In this document: positions 25,605 through 35,389 of the stretch, one piece after another
Numbering within the stretch: the first letter of the stretch is position 1
Layout of the letters: each line of letters begins with the position of its first letter
Assembly: GCF_019207085.1 (NCBI RefSeq)
Contig: NZ_JAATOM010000001.1
Span: 62,001-126,000, forward strand
DNA: 64,000 nucleotides
Source: Variovorax sp. dw_308
GTDB taxonomy: Bacteria > Pseudomonadota > Gammaproteobacteria > Burkholderiales > Burkholderiaceae_C
Reading direction: 5' to 3'
The notes under the pieces: generated by a model
Told to the model about the DNA's origin: nothing
Seen by the model: only the letters and a program-made list of their open reading frames with translations
Databases searched by the model: none
Translations under genes and position numbers: made by a program

Positions 25605-26786
25605 TCAGCCCAGGACGGTTTGCGCCACGATGTTGCGCTGCACTTCGTTGCTGCCACCGTAGATGGTGGTCTTGCGCATGTTGAAGAAGGTCGATGCCAG
25701 CGGCGCCAGGTTTGGATGGCCGCCCGGGAAGTTGCCTTGCCAGCCGGCTTCCATCGCTTCGCGGATGAGCGGCAGCGAGTACGGGCCGCCGGCGAGCATC
25801 ATGAGTTCGCTGTAGCGCTGCTGGATCTCGCTGCCACGGATCTTCAGCAGGCCAGCCACGTCGAGCGAGTTCTTGCCGGAGGTTGCGGCCGACAGCACGC
25901 GCAGCACCATCATCTCGAGCGCGACGACGTCGATTTCGAGCTTGGCGACCTCGTCGCGGAAGCGCTGGTCTTCCCACACGCCTTCCTGCTTCGCGATGCG
26001 CTTGAGGCGCTCCAGCTCGCGCTTGGCGCGGTTCACGTCGGCGATGTTGGTGCGCTCGTGCGAGAGCAGGTGCTTGGCATAGGTCCAGCCCTTGTTCTCC
26101 TCGCCGATCAGGTTCTCGACCGGCACTTCGACGTTGTCGAAGAACACTTCGTTCACTTCGACGCTGCCGTCGATCAGCTTGATCGGGCGCACCGTCACGC
26201 CGGGCGACTTCATGTCGAGCAGCAGGAAGCTGATGCCGGTCTGCGGCTTGCCTTCGCTGCTGGTGCGCACGAGGTTGAACATCCAGTCGCCATGCTGGCC
26301 GAGGGTGGTCCAGGTCTTCTGGCCGTTGACGATGTACTTGTCGCCCTTGCGCTCGGCCTTGGTCTTGACGGATGCCAGGTCGGAACCGGAGCCCGGTTCG
26401 CTGTAGCCCTGGCTCCACCAGACTTCGCCGCTGGCGATGCCGGGCAGGAAGCGTTTTTGCTGCTCCTCATTGCCGAAAGCCTGGATCACCGGCGCGACCA
26501 TGACCGGGCCGAAGGGAATGATGCGGGGCGCGCCAGCCAGCGCGCACTCTTCCTCGAACAAGTGCCGTTGCACCGCGGTCCAGCCCGGGCCGCCGAACTT
26601 GGCGGGCCAGCCGTAGCCCAGCCAGCCCTTCTTGCCAAGGATCTTGGCCCAGTTCTGCAGATCGTCGCGCGTCAATTCCAACGCGTTGTGGACCTTGTGG
26701 GCGGTCTCCTTCGGAAGGTTTTCCTTGACCCAGGCGCGAATCTCTTCGCGGAACTTCTGTTCTTCGGGCGTGAAGCTCAAATCCAT
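25605..26786 (-). CDS. pimC: Acyl-CoA dehydrogenase, pimeloyl-CoA dehydrogenase large-subunit-like
   Basis: The product is a 393-residue acyl-CoA dehydrogenase. Recognisable parts are the N-terminal helical domain (MDLSFTPEEQKFREEIRAWV), the FAD-binding loop WWSQGYSEPGSGSDLAS, and the C-terminal TIYGGSNEVQRNIVAQTVLG. It is the first gene of a two-gene unit with the small-subunit-like gene. The start MDLSF at 26786 is chosen over a very long upstream extension that overlaps the divergent purN gene and lacks similarity. It acts in cytosolic fatty or dicarboxylic acid degradation and would pass electrons to ETF, whose genes are not in the window. Confidence 0.8.
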   Translation of the reverse strand: MDLSFTPEEQKFREEIRAWVKENLPKETAHKVHNALELTRDDLQNWAKILGKKGWLGYGWPAKFGGPGWTAVQRHLFEEECALAGAPRIIPFGPVMVAPVIQAFGNEEQQKRFLPGIASGEVWWSQGYSEPGSGSDLASVKTKAERKGDKYIVNGQKTWTTLGQHGDWMFNLVRTSSEGKPQTGISFLLLDMKSPGVTVRPIKLIDGSVEVNEVFFDNVEVPVENLIGEENKGWTYAKHLLSHERTNIADVNRAKRELERLKRIAKQEGVWEDQRFRDEVAKLEIDVVALEMMVLRVLSAATSGKNSLDVAGLLKIRGSEIQQRYSELMMLAGGPYSLPLIREAMEAGWQGNFPGGHPNLAPLASTFFNMRKTTIYGGSNEVQRNIVAQTVLG

Positions 26787-26948
26787 GCTTGCCTCTCCAA
26801 TTTGTCCGGTGCCGCCGAAGGGCGGCTGTCTCCGTGCCGGCCAGCGTTTTAGCACGAGCGTGCGAATGCGAGGTGTCCGCGCGGCGACAAGGACCGGCAG
26901 TTTAGGCCGGGGCTTCGCCCGAGGCCGTGCCGGGATAATCCGGGCCCA

Positions 26949-27533
26949 ATGCAGAAGAACATCGTGATCCTGATTTCCGGCGGCGGCTCCAACATGGCGG
27001 CCATCGTGCGCGCGGCCACTCGGGGTCGCTGGGCTGAGCGATTCGATGCGCGCGTGGCGGCGGTGATCAGCAACAAGCCGGCGGCCGGCGGCTTGCAGTT
27101 CGCAAAAGACCTGGGCGTCGTCACTGCAGCGGTGGACCATCGTGGCTTCGCAGCGCGCGAGGATTTCGACGCCGCGCTCTCCAGGGAAATCGACCAGCAC
27201 GCACCGGCGCTCGTCGTGCTCGCGGGCTTCATGCGGATTCTCACGCCGGGCTTCGTCAACCACTACGCCGGACGACTCATCAACATCCATCCGTCCTTGC
27301 TGCCGGCGTTTCCCGGCCTGCACACGCATCGGCGCGCCCTCGAGGCTGGCTGCAAGGTGGCCGGCGTGACGGTGCACCAGGTGACGACGGAACTGGACCA
27401 CGGACCGATCCTCGCGCAGGCGGTGGTGCCCGTCCTGCCAGACGACGATGCCGCGACACTGGCCGCGCGCGTGCTCACCCAGGAGCACCGCATCTACCCT
27501 CACGCGATCGAGGGATGGCTCGCTACCCGGTAA
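26949..27533 (+). CDS. purN: Phosphoribosylglycinamide formyltransferase
   Basis: PurN (194 residues) transfers a formyl group from 10-formyltetrahydrofolate to GAR in purine biosynthesis. The N-terminal phosphate-binding motif ISGGGSNMAAI, the catalytic Asn112 and His114 (INIHPSLLPAFPG) and Asp150 (TTELDHGPI) are all present. It is a normal cytosolic enzyme with normal length. It diverges from the pimC-like gene across 162 bp and converges with a DUF1653 gene. Confidence 0.95.
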   Translation: MQKNIVILISGGGSNMAAIVRAATRGRWAERFDARVAAVISNKPAAGGLQFAKDLGVVTAAVDHRGFAAREDFDAALSREIDQHAPALVVLAGFMRILTPGFVNHYAGRLINIHPSLLPAFPGLHTHRRALEAGCKVAGVTVHQVTTELDHGPILAQAVVPVLPDDDAATLAARVLTQEHRIYPHAIEGWLATR

Positions 27534-27662
27534 TGTGACAAAATGTTTCAACTACGGTGGGCCGACTGGGCTCACCGGGTGTTGACCGGGAAACATCGAG
27601 ATCGCATCCCTGGAAGATCATGGCCGGATTCGCCTGCACCGACGGGCGTCCCGGCCGCGCCT

Positions 27663-27899
27663 TCACGGGATCCTGGCGAAGCGCGCTTGCGCGACGCCGT
27701 TGATTTCGACCGTCTCGCCGAACATCGCCGCCGGTCGCACCCAGAGGCCATGGCTGCCGTAGAGGGCGCGGTAGAGCGTCATGGGCTCCAGCGTCTCGCT
27801 GTGGCGCACGGTGCCGAGGACCTCGTATTCGCCGCCCTTGTAGTGGCGGTAGCGGCCGGGCGGGGTTTCAATGAACGGCGGCAGGTCGGCGTCTTGCAT
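27663..27899 (-). CDS. DUF1653 domain protein
   Basis: This is a small protein of 78 residues. After a short lead (MQDADLPPFIETPPG) it reads RYRHYKGGEYEVLGTVRHSE and MTLYRALYGSHGLWVRPAAM, which is the DUF1653 domain, a small beta-rich fold of unknown function. It is read from the ATG at 27899, and a much longer open frame upstream on the same strand is only the shadow of the genes at 27921-31103. It diverges from the M48 peptidase gene with only 21 bp between the starts. Confidence 0.8.
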   Translation of the reverse strand: MQDADLPPFIETPPGRYRHYKGGEYEVLGTVRHSETLEPMTLYRALYGSHGLWVRPAAMFGETVEINGVAQARFARIP

Positions 27900-27920
27900 G
27901 TAGCTTCGTGAAAGTGGTTT

Positions 27921-29777
27921 GTGGAACGGGCAGATTTCATTCACCTCGTCCGGCTGAGCGAGCATGCCAGCGCGGAAGACAGTGTGCGCTACCGGCGCGG
28001 CGTGGCGCTGTTCGCGGCGCTCGGCTACCTGTGGGTCATCGCCTGCCTGGTGCTCGCCTTGGCCGTGTTCGCCTGGGCGCTCGGCTCGGTGGTCCATGGA
28101 AGATTCCACGTCGGCCGACTGTGGGCGCTGGCGTTTGGCGCGGGCCTGTTCTGGGTCACCTTGCGTGCGCTGTGGGTGCGTTTCGACGCGCCGGACGGAA
28201 TGCGACTCGAACGCGCGGATGCCCCAGGCTTGTTCGAGGCGCTCGATCGCATCCGCCACAAGATCGGCGGCCCGCCGATCCACGAGGTCTACGTCGACGA
28301 CCAGTTCAACGCCAGCATCCGCCAGACGCCGCGCTACGGGATCTTTGGCGGCGCGGTCAACTGCCTGTGCGTCGGGTTGCCGCTGCTGATGGCGCTGGAC
28401 CGGCGCCGGGTGCTGTCGGTGCTGGCCCACGAATACGGCCACCTGCGCGGCAACCACGGTCGCCTCAGCGCGTGGATCTACCGAACGCGCCTGTCGTGGC
28501 TGAAACTCGACGCCAGCCTGCAACGCGACGAAGGCGTGATGGCGCTGGCATCGCAGGCCTTTTTCCGCTGGTACTTCCCGCGCTTTGCGGCGCGCACCTT
28601 CGCGCTCGCCCGCCAGGACGAGTATGAAGCCGACCGCATCTCCTCCTGGCTGCTGGGCAGCAAGGTCGCGGCCTATGCGCTGACGGAGATCGCCATCAAG
28701 GGCCAGTGGTATGCCGATCACTTCTGGGCCGAGCACTGGGCACGCGCTGCGAAGGACGACGTCGTGGTCGGACCCTTCGTCGCGCTGCGCGAGCGCATGG
28801 CCGGGGCGCCGGCGCCCGCTTTTGCGAGCCAGGCCCTGCGCAATGTATTGAGCCGCGTGAGCGACATCGACGACACGCACCCGGCACTGCGCGACCGCCT
28901 GGAAGCCTTCGACCGGCGGCCGGAACTGCCGTCGTGGTCGGCCAAGTCCGCGCTGCACCTGCTTGCGGACCCGGAACGCTGGATCGCCCATTTCGATCGC
29001 CAATGGTGCCTGCGCCATGCAGAAGACTGGAAGCAGCACCGCGCCTGGCTGGGTCGCATCCGCGAGCGCGTCGCGGTGCTGGCCGCCGGTGCGGCACGTC
29101 ACAGCGCCGACGAGATGGTCGAATGGGCCGACCTGGAACGCCGGCTCGACCGCAACGCACCGGTGCGCGACCGCTACGAACGCGCACTGGCCCTCACGCC
29201 CAACCATGCCGGCGCGCTGCGCGGGCTGATCCAGCTTCTGCCGGTGCATGACCGGGAAGGCGGCCTGCGGCTGCTCGAGGAACTGCATGCCGCCGACGCG
29301 CCCAGCCGCTGGTGGGCCGCGCAACACGCGGTCGGCCTGCTGGAGAACCCCGACGGTGGGCCGCACGATGCCATCGCGCTGAAGCATTGGCGCGCCCGCC
29401 GCAAGGATGCGGAAGATGCCGAGACGCGCGCGTGGGAAGAGGTCGTCGATACGCAGTACTTCAGCCAGATCGCGCGGCACGACCTCAGCGATTTCGAGCT
29501 GGGAGAGCTGCGCGCCGACTTCGTGCGCTGCAAACCGATCCAGACGGCATGGGTGGTGCGCAAGAACCTGCGCGAGTTCCCCTGGCGGCGCTGCTACATC
29601 GTGTTCCTCCAACTGCCCGAAGAGATGGACGACAGCGATCGCTACGACCTGTGCCGCTCCCTCGAACGCACGGCCAGCCTTCCCGGAACGGCGCTGGTGC
29701 TCTGGGCCGGCCACTCGCCCACGCTCGACGAGATCGAGCGCCAGGCCTTCGAACCTGTCTGGGCCCGCGGCCTCTGA
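27921..29777 (+). CDS. M48-family metallopeptidase with long C-terminal extension
   Basis: This 618-residue membrane-bound zinc peptidase has two hydrophobic segments near residues 28-54 and 66-84. The zinc site is HEYGH (His170, Glu171, His174) with Glu234 in QDEYEADRI as the third ligand, so it should be active. The C-terminal 300 residues are not part of the usual M48 core; a stretch around RYERALALTPNHAGALRGLI looks like a tetratricopeptide repeat. The start is a GTG at 27921. M48 enzymes of this size are likely envelope quality-control proteases. The target is unknown. Confidence 0.85.
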   Translation: MERADFIHLVRLSEHASAEDSVRYRRGVALFAALGYLWVIACLVLALAVFAWALGSVVHGRFHVGRLWALAFGAGLFWVTLRALWVRFDAPDGMRLERADAPGLFEALDRIRHKIGGPPIHEVYVDDQFNASIRQTPRYGIFGGAVNCLCVGLPLLMALDRRRVLSVLAHEYGHLRGNHGRLSAWIYRTRLSWLKLDASLQRDEGVMALASQAFFRWYFPRFAARTFALARQDEYEADRISSWLLGSKVAAYALTEIAIKGQWYADHFWAEHWARAAKDDVVVGPFVALRERMAGAPAPAFASQALRNVLSRVSDIDDTHPALRDRLEAFDRRPELPSWSAKSALHLLADPERWIAHFDRQWCLRHAEDWKQHRAWLGRIRERVAVLAAGAARHSADEMVEWADLERRLDRNAPVRDRYERALALTPNHAGALRGLIQLLPVHDREGGLRLLEELHAADAPSRWWAAQHAVGLLENPDGGPHDAIALKHWRARRKDAEDAETRAWEEVVDTQYFSQIARHDLSDFELGELRADFVRCKPIQTAWVVRKNLREFPWRRCYIVFLQLPEEMDDSDRYDLCRSLERTASLPGTALVLWAGHSPTLDEIERQAFEPVWARGL

Positions 29778-29831
29778 CATCACCCATCCGCGGAAAGCGG
29801 GGCGAACGGGTCGCAATGGGACAATCGCCCC

Positions 29832-31103
29832 ATGCATCCCAAAGCCCTGTTGGAGGCGACCGCCGATCTGGTCGGCCTCGTCCTCAAGTTCGATCATCCC
29901 GCTGACGCTGTCGTCTCGCGCTTCTTTCGCGAGCACCGGGAGTTTGGTCCGCGCGAGCGCGCCACACTGGCCGAAACCGTCTACACCGTGCTGCGCAAGA
30001 AGCTTCTGTTCGACCACCTGTCGCCTTCGGGCAGTGGCGCCAAGGAGCGCCGCATGGCCATCCTCGGCTTTCATGGACCGCGCGATTTCCTGAAAAGCGC
30101 GCTCAACGACACCGAGAAGCGCTGGCTCGACAACTGCGACGCGGTCAACGAGGCGGACCTGCTCGAGCGCCATCGTCACAACCTGCCGGAATGGCTCGTG
30201 AACCCGCTGAAAGCGCAACTCGGCGACGGCTTCTGGCCGTTGGTGCAAAGCCTCCAGCAACCTGCGCCGCTGGACCTGCGCGTCAACATGCTCAACGACA
30301 AGCGCGCCGATGTGCAGAAGGAACTCAAGCTGGCTGGCATTGCCGCGAAGCCCACGCACTTTTCCCCCTGGGGCCTGCGCATCGACGGCAAGCCGGCCAT
30401 CAACAAGATCGACGCTTTTGCCCGCGGCGCCATCGAGGTGCAGGACGAAGGTTCCCAGTTGCTCGCCCTGCTGCTCGACGCGCACCGCGGCGAGATGGTC
30501 GTGGATTTCTGCGCTGGCGCCGGTGGCAAGACGCTGGCCATCGGCGCCTCCATGCGCAACACCGGTCGCCTCTATGCCTTTGACACCTCGGCCCACCGTC
30601 TCGACGCGCTCAAGCCGCGGCTGGCACGCAGCAAGCTGTCGAACGTCCACCCGGCAGCGATCGCGCACGAGCGCGACGATCGGATCAAGCGCCTCGCCGG
30701 CAAGATCGATCGCGTGTTGGTCGATGCGCCGTGTTCCGGGCTTGGAACCCTGCGTCGCAATCCCGACCTCAAATGGCGTCAATCGGTCAAGTCGGTGGCT
30801 GAATTGACGGCCAAGCAGACAGCGATCCTGCAAAGCGCATCCCGACTGCTCAAACCTGGCGGCCGGCTGATCTATGCCACCTGCAGCGTACTGCCGGAGG
30901 AAAACGAGGCCATCGCCGAGGCGTTCTCCGCGGCCAACCCGGATTTCATGGTGCAGGAGGCAGGTGAACTGCTCGCCGGCCTCAAGGTGGAAAACGCGGC
31001 CAACCTGTGCTCAGGTGGCGACTCCGGCCTGCGTTACCTGCGCCTTTGGCCGCACGTTCATTCGACGGACGGCTTCTTTGCGGCGGTGTGGGAGCGCAAG
31101 TAG
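29832..31103 (+). CDS. RsmB-like RNA (cytosine-C5) methyltransferase
   Basis: The 423-residue product has an N-terminal NusB-like helical domain (to about residue 130) and a C-terminal SAM-dependent methyltransferase domain. The SAM motif is VVDFCAGAGGKTLAIGA, and the two active cysteines lie in DAPCSGLGTLRRNP and YATCSVLPEENE, the RsmB/Nop2 signature. These enzymes make 5-methylcytosine in rRNA (position 967 for E. coli RsmB). Many betaproteobacteria carry more than one paralogue, so I do not assign the rsmB symbol. It starts 54 bp after the M48 gene. Confidence 0.9.
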   Translation: MHPKALLEATADLVGLVLKFDHPADAVVSRFFREHREFGPRERATLAETVYTVLRKKLLFDHLSPSGSGAKERRMAILGFHGPRDFLKSALNDTEKRWLDNCDAVNEADLLERHRHNLPEWLVNPLKAQLGDGFWPLVQSLQQPAPLDLRVNMLNDKRADVQKELKLAGIAAKPTHFSPWGLRIDGKPAINKIDAFARGAIEVQDEGSQLLALLLDAHRGEMVVDFCAGAGGKTLAIGASMRNTGRLYAFDTSAHRLDALKPRLARSKLSNVHPAAIAHERDDRIKRLAGKIDRVLVDAPCSGLGTLRRNPDLKWRQSVKSVAELTAKQTAILQSASRLLKPGGRLIYATCSVLPEENEAIAEAFSAANPDFMVQEAGELLAGLKVENAANLCSGGDSGLRYLRLWPHVHSTDGFFAAVWERK

Positions 31104-31243
31104 CCGTGTTAGGGAAGTAACCCCAAAGACGCGGGAAACGTCTGACAGATCAAGGATTTAGCCCCTTTTTTGGGCACAAACCCTTAAAATAGAAGGCTAC
31201 CAAGCAAGCCGCACCTTCGTGTGGCTACGGAGTAATTAAATCA

Positions 31244-32458
31244 ATGATGCTTCCTGACTCTGCCGTTCTGAGCGCGGCCATCGACTGGCTCGGACACGGA
31301 TTGTGGGACCTCACATGGTGGCAAATCGTGTTGTACACGCTCGCCACCACGCACATCACCATTGCCGCGGTCACCATCTTCCTGCATCGCACGCAAACCC
31401 ATCGCGCCATGGATCTGGGTCCGATCCCGTCGCACTTCTTCCGCTTCTGGCTGTGGATCGGCACCGGCATGGTGACCAAGGAATGGGTCGCCATCCACCG
31501 CAAGCACCACGCCAAATGCGAAACCGTGGACGATCCGCACAGCCCGCAAGTCAAGGGCATCGACGAAGTGTTCTGGCGCGGCGCCGAACTGTATCGCGCG
31601 GAATCGAAGAACAAGGAAACCATCGACCGTTATGGCCATGGCACGCCGGACGACTGGATCGAGCGCAACCTCTACAGCCGCTACAGCTGGCAGGGCGTCG
31701 GCCTGATGCTGGTGCTCAACCTGGCGCTCTTCGGTGCGCTCGGCATGGCGGTGTGGGCGGTCCAGATGCTCTGGATCCCGGTCACGGCCGCCGGCGTCAT
31801 CAACGGCATCGGCCACTATTGGGGCTATCGCAACTTCGAGGCGCCTGACGCCAGCCGTAACATCTCGCCATGGGGCTTGCTGATCGGCGGCGAAGAGCTG
31901 CATAACAACCATCACACCTACCCGACCTCGGCCAAGTTCTCGGTCAAGAAGTACGAGTTCGACATCGGCTGGGTCTACATCCAGATGATGCAGAAGATCG
32001 GCTGGGCCAAGGTCAAGAAGGTTCCGCCGAAGATGCTGATTGGCGACATCCAGCCCGTGGCCGACGAGAAGACGCTTGAGGCAGTCATCGCCAACCGATA
32101 CGAAGTCATGGCCGGCTATGCCAGCCAGATGCGTCGTACCGTCAACGATGAACTGGCCCAGCTCAAGGCCAAGGGCGCCGACCTGTCGGTGCTGAAGGCG
32201 GCCAATCGCTGGCTGCATCGCGACGACGACAAGGTGCCGGCGGATGCCCGTCCGAACCTGGTGCAGGCCCGTGCCGCGTCTCCGGTGATCGACAAGATGG
32301 TCACGATGCGCGAAGAGTTGCGCCAGCTCTGGCTCAACACCACGCAGTCTCGTGAGCAACTCGCGGCTGACCTGGCAGGCTGGTGCCGCCGTGCGGAAGC
32401 CAGTGGCATCGCTGCCCTGCGCGAGTTCTCGATTCGCCTGCGCGCTGCGCGCGGCTGA
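31244..32458 (+). CDS. Membrane fatty acid / acyl-CoA desaturase (delta-9 type)
   Basis: This is a 404-residue di-iron membrane desaturase. The three histidine boxes are visible: HRTQTH near residue 48, HRKHH near 85, and HNNHH near 225. Hydrophobic segments flank them in the normal pattern. It introduces a double bond into saturated fatty acyl chains at the membrane, controlling fluidity. The C-terminal 130 residues are hydrophilic and helical, longer than in minimal desaturases. A TTAAAAT sequence about 55 bp upstream may be the -10 element, but no good -35 accompanies it. A strong terminator follows the gene. Confidence 0.9.
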   Translation: MMLPDSAVLSAAIDWLGHGLWDLTWWQIVLYTLATTHITIAAVTIFLHRTQTHRAMDLGPIPSHFFRFWLWIGTGMVTKEWVAIHRKHHAKCETVDDPHSPQVKGIDEVFWRGAELYRAESKNKETIDRYGHGTPDDWIERNLYSRYSWQGVGLMLVLNLALFGALGMAVWAVQMLWIPVTAAGVINGIGHYWGYRNFEAPDASRNISPWGLLIGGEELHNNHHTYPTSAKFSVKKYEFDIGWVYIQMMQKIGWAKVKKVPPKMLIGDIQPVADEKTLEAVIANRYEVMAGYASQMRRTVNDELAQLKAKGADLSVLKAANRWLHRDDDKVPADARPNLVQARAASPVIDKMVTMREELRQLWLNTTQSREQLAADLAGWCRRAEASGIAALREFSIRLRAARG

Positions 32459-32508
32459 CAGGCGAGAAGACACGCAAGCGAAGCGGCACGACCGCTGCCC
32501 TTGCCCAG

Positions 32509-32534
32509 AAAAGCCGGCCCAGCGCCGGCTTTTT
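32509..32534 (+). terminator. Rho-independent terminator of the desaturase gene
   Basis: AAAAGCCGGC (32509-32518) pairs with GCCGGCTTTT (32524-32533) around a 5-base loop, and the T-run continues to 32534. It lies 50 bp after the stop codon. Confidence 0.85.
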
Positions 32535-32617
32535 GCTGCGCGCCATTTACCTTGCTTTCAAGCCGCGGCCCGGCCCCGGCCCCAGTCGCTCCGCGGATCA
32601 AGCAATCAAGCGAACAA

Positions 32618-32642
32618 GTCGACAAGGCAATGCCTTGTCGAC
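32618..32642. other. 25-bp nearly perfect palindrome between convergent genes
   Basis: GTCGACAAGGCA, one A, then TGCCTTGTCGAC: two 12-bp arms around a single central base. It lies between the desaturase terminator and the rpmB-rpmG terminator, where no promoter is needed. It could be a protein-binding site or a hairpin; nothing in the neighbourhood shows which. Confidence 0.6.
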
Positions 32643-32703
32643 CGGAGCTGGAGTCAAGAAAGTCGAGCGTTGCTTCATGGGACGGCGAAAAGGCCTGGGC
32701 AAC

Positions 32704-32728
32704 AAAAAACCCGCTGGATCACAGCGGG
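32704..32728 (-). terminator. Rho-independent terminator of the rpmB-rpmG unit
   Basis: CCCGCTG (32710-32716) pairs with CAGCGGG (32722-32728) around GATCA. On the minus strand it is followed by six U (A-run at 32704-32709). It lies 25 bp after the rpmG stop codon. Confidence 0.85.
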
Positions 32729-32752
32729 CTTTTGGGAAACAAACAGGCCGAA

Positions 32753-32926
32753 TTACTTCAGCTTGATTTCCTTGTATTCGACGTGCTTGCGCGCCTTGGG
32801 GTCGAACTTCATGATCGACATCTTTTCAGGCATCGTCTTCTTGTTCTTGCTGGTCGTGTAGAAGTGGCCGGTACCCGCGGTGGATTCCAGCTTGATCTTT
32901 TCGCGTCCGCCTTTGCTCGTTGCCAT
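32753..32926 (-). CDS. rpmG: 50S ribosomal protein L33
   Basis: L33 is a 57-residue component of the large ribosomal subunit. The sequence begins [20 protein letters not shown] and continues [20 protein letters not shown], matching proteobacterial L33 without zinc-binding cysteines. It has the ribosome-binding site AAGGAG just upstream and follows rpmB by 11 bp, the standard rpmB-rpmG pair. Confidence 0.97.
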   Translation of the reverse strand: MATSKGGREKIKLESTAGTGHFYTTSKNKKTMPEKMSIMKFDPKARKHVEYKEIKLK

Positions 32927-32937
32927 GATTCAGCTCC

Positions 32938-33171
32938 TTAAGCTTGGCCGCGTGCGCGCAGGTCTGCGAGCACGGCGTCGATGCCGTTCTTGTCGATCAG
33001 GCGCAGGGCAGCGCTCGAAACACGCAGGCGAACCCAGCGGTTTTCCGTTTCGACCCAGAAACGACGGTATTGCAGGTTCGGCAGGAACCGGCGCTTGGTT
33101 TTGTTGTTGGCGTGGGAAACGTTGTTCCCGACCATCGGGCCCTTGCCCGTTACGTCACATACGCGTGCCAT
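32938..33171 (-). CDS. rpmB: 50S ribosomal protein L28
   Basis: L28 (77 residues) is a large-subunit ribosomal protein. [20 protein letters not shown] followed by [20 protein letters not shown] is the clear family pattern. It is the first gene of the rpmB-rpmG unit, with a TATAAT box about 160 bp upstream. Confidence 0.97.
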   Translation of the reverse strand: MARVCDVTGKGPMVGNNVSHANNKTKRRFLPNLQYRRFWVETENRWVRLRVSSAALRLIDKNGIDAVLADLRARGQA

Positions 33172-33500
33172 GTGGACACTCTTTCATGAACAGCTGGCAC
33201 CCAATGAACCGGGAGGCTCTCGCAACAGGGCGTCGCGGGGTGTTTTGCAGCTTGACCTCGCCAAGAATCGGGTGGCGGTACCCCGGCTTGCCGCAACGAC
33301 GCCAAGGCGTCAAATTCAGCAAAGCCAAAGATTATAGCGCGAAACCCCCGGCGATGCTGGGCGCTCGCAGGCCTCGTGCCTTCCGCGGGCCCGCGAATTT
33401 GCCGGAAACACCGCAGAACTATGCCGGGCTGCTGGTATTGCCCACGATAGGGGTGGGAGACGCGTAGCGAAGTGACGCGCAGTCCTGGCGGGGCGCGCAA
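33172..33500 (-). promoter_or_regulatory. rpmB upstream region with a TATAAT box
   Basis: The 329 bp between rpmB and trxB hold no gene that I can see. On the minus strand CGCTATAATC occurs with TATAAT at 33336-33331, a consensus -10 box pointing at rpmB. The hexamer 17 bp further upstream (CAGCAT) matches the -35 poorly. This would give a leader of roughly 150 nt, possibly with a regulatory role. Confidence 0.5.
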
Positions 33501-34478
<978 letters not shown>

Positions 34479-34613
34479 TTAGCGTGTACATTTTGGGGTG
34501 ATAAACAAAAGTACCACCGTTCGGACTCACCGCGCGGGATGGTGTTTTCAATGCGCGCGATTGTATGAATCCATGGAATTGGGGATGCGACGCGGGCCTA
34601 CGGGGGTTAATGA

Positions 34614-35288
34614 ATGTCGATGCTTTCGAATCTTGAATTGTTGAGGCGAGTGCCGCTTTTCGCCGCGCTCACGCCCACGCAATCGGCAAGCATTGCGGAT
34701 GCGATCATCAAGAAGCGCTTCAAGCGTGCCGAGGTGGTAGTGGAGCAGGGCAAGAAATCCGATGCGCTCTACATCATCCTTACCGGCAGGGCACGGGTCA
34801 TGAGCACCGACAGCCGTGGCCGTGAAGTGATCCTGGCCACCTTGCACCCGGGCGACTATATCGGCGAAATGAGCCTGATCGACGACGAGCCCCATTCCGC
34901 GACCGTGCGCACTGAAGTGCAAACCGACGTGCTCACGCTGGGACGTGAGGCCTTCTCGCGTTGCCTCCCGGAAAACGCCTCGATGTCATACAACATCATG
35001 CGCGGCCTGGTCGGGCGGCTGCGCCATGCGGACCGCAAGATCGAATCCCTGGCGCTGATGGACGTCTACGGCCGTGTCGCCCGCTCCTTGCTGGAGTTCG
35101 CAGTCGACGACGGTGCCGGCAACCTGAAGGTGCGCGACAAGATCTCGCGCCAGGACTTGGCCAAGATGGTCGGCGCGTCGCGCGAGATGGTCAGCCGCGT
35201 CATGAAGGATCTGGAAGAGCGGGGCTTCGTCCAGACACAGCCAGATGGCTCGATGATCGTCAAGGACCGTCTCTCTTCGCTCACCTGA
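34614..35288 (+). CDS. Crp/Fnr-family transcriptional regulator
   Basis: The 224-residue product has an N-terminal cyclic-nucleotide-binding-type domain (EQGKKSDALYIILTGRARV, then HPGDYIGEMSLIDDEPHSAT), a long dimerisation helix, and a C-terminal winged helix RQDLAKMVGASREMVSRVMK. The cAMP-pocket glutamate in GEMSLID is present, but the following phosphate-binding segment is only partly CRP-like, so the ligand is uncertain. No Fnr-type cysteine cluster is present at the N-terminus. It diverges from trxB and may bind the 160-bp region between them. It precedes ftsK by about 100 bp. Confidence 0.9.
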   Translation: MSMLSNLELLRRVPLFAALTPTQSASIADAIIKKRFKRAEVVVEQGKKSDALYIILTGRARVMSTDSRGREVILATLHPGDYIGEMSLIDDEPHSATVRTEVQTDVLTLGREAFSRCLPENASMSYNIMRGLVGRLRHADRKIESLALMDVYGRVARSLLEFAVDDGAGNLKVRDKISRQDLAKMVGASREMVSRVMKDLEERGFVQTQPDGSMIVKDRLSSLT

Positions 35289-35389
35289 TGGTGTTGCGGG
35301 CGCCGGACTGACAACGCAGCCGCGCCAGTTTCCGTTATCGTCATGGGTTGCTGCCTGCGTGCTGGTGCGGCGCAGGCGCTCTCTACTGC

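Noticed and set aside
27663..30833. Very long minus-strand open frame of 1056 codons
   Set aside because: It overlaps the M48 peptidase and RNA methyltransferase genes, which have clear motifs. Only its last 78 codons match a known family (DUF1653), read from an internal ATG. The rest is a GC-rich shadow frame.
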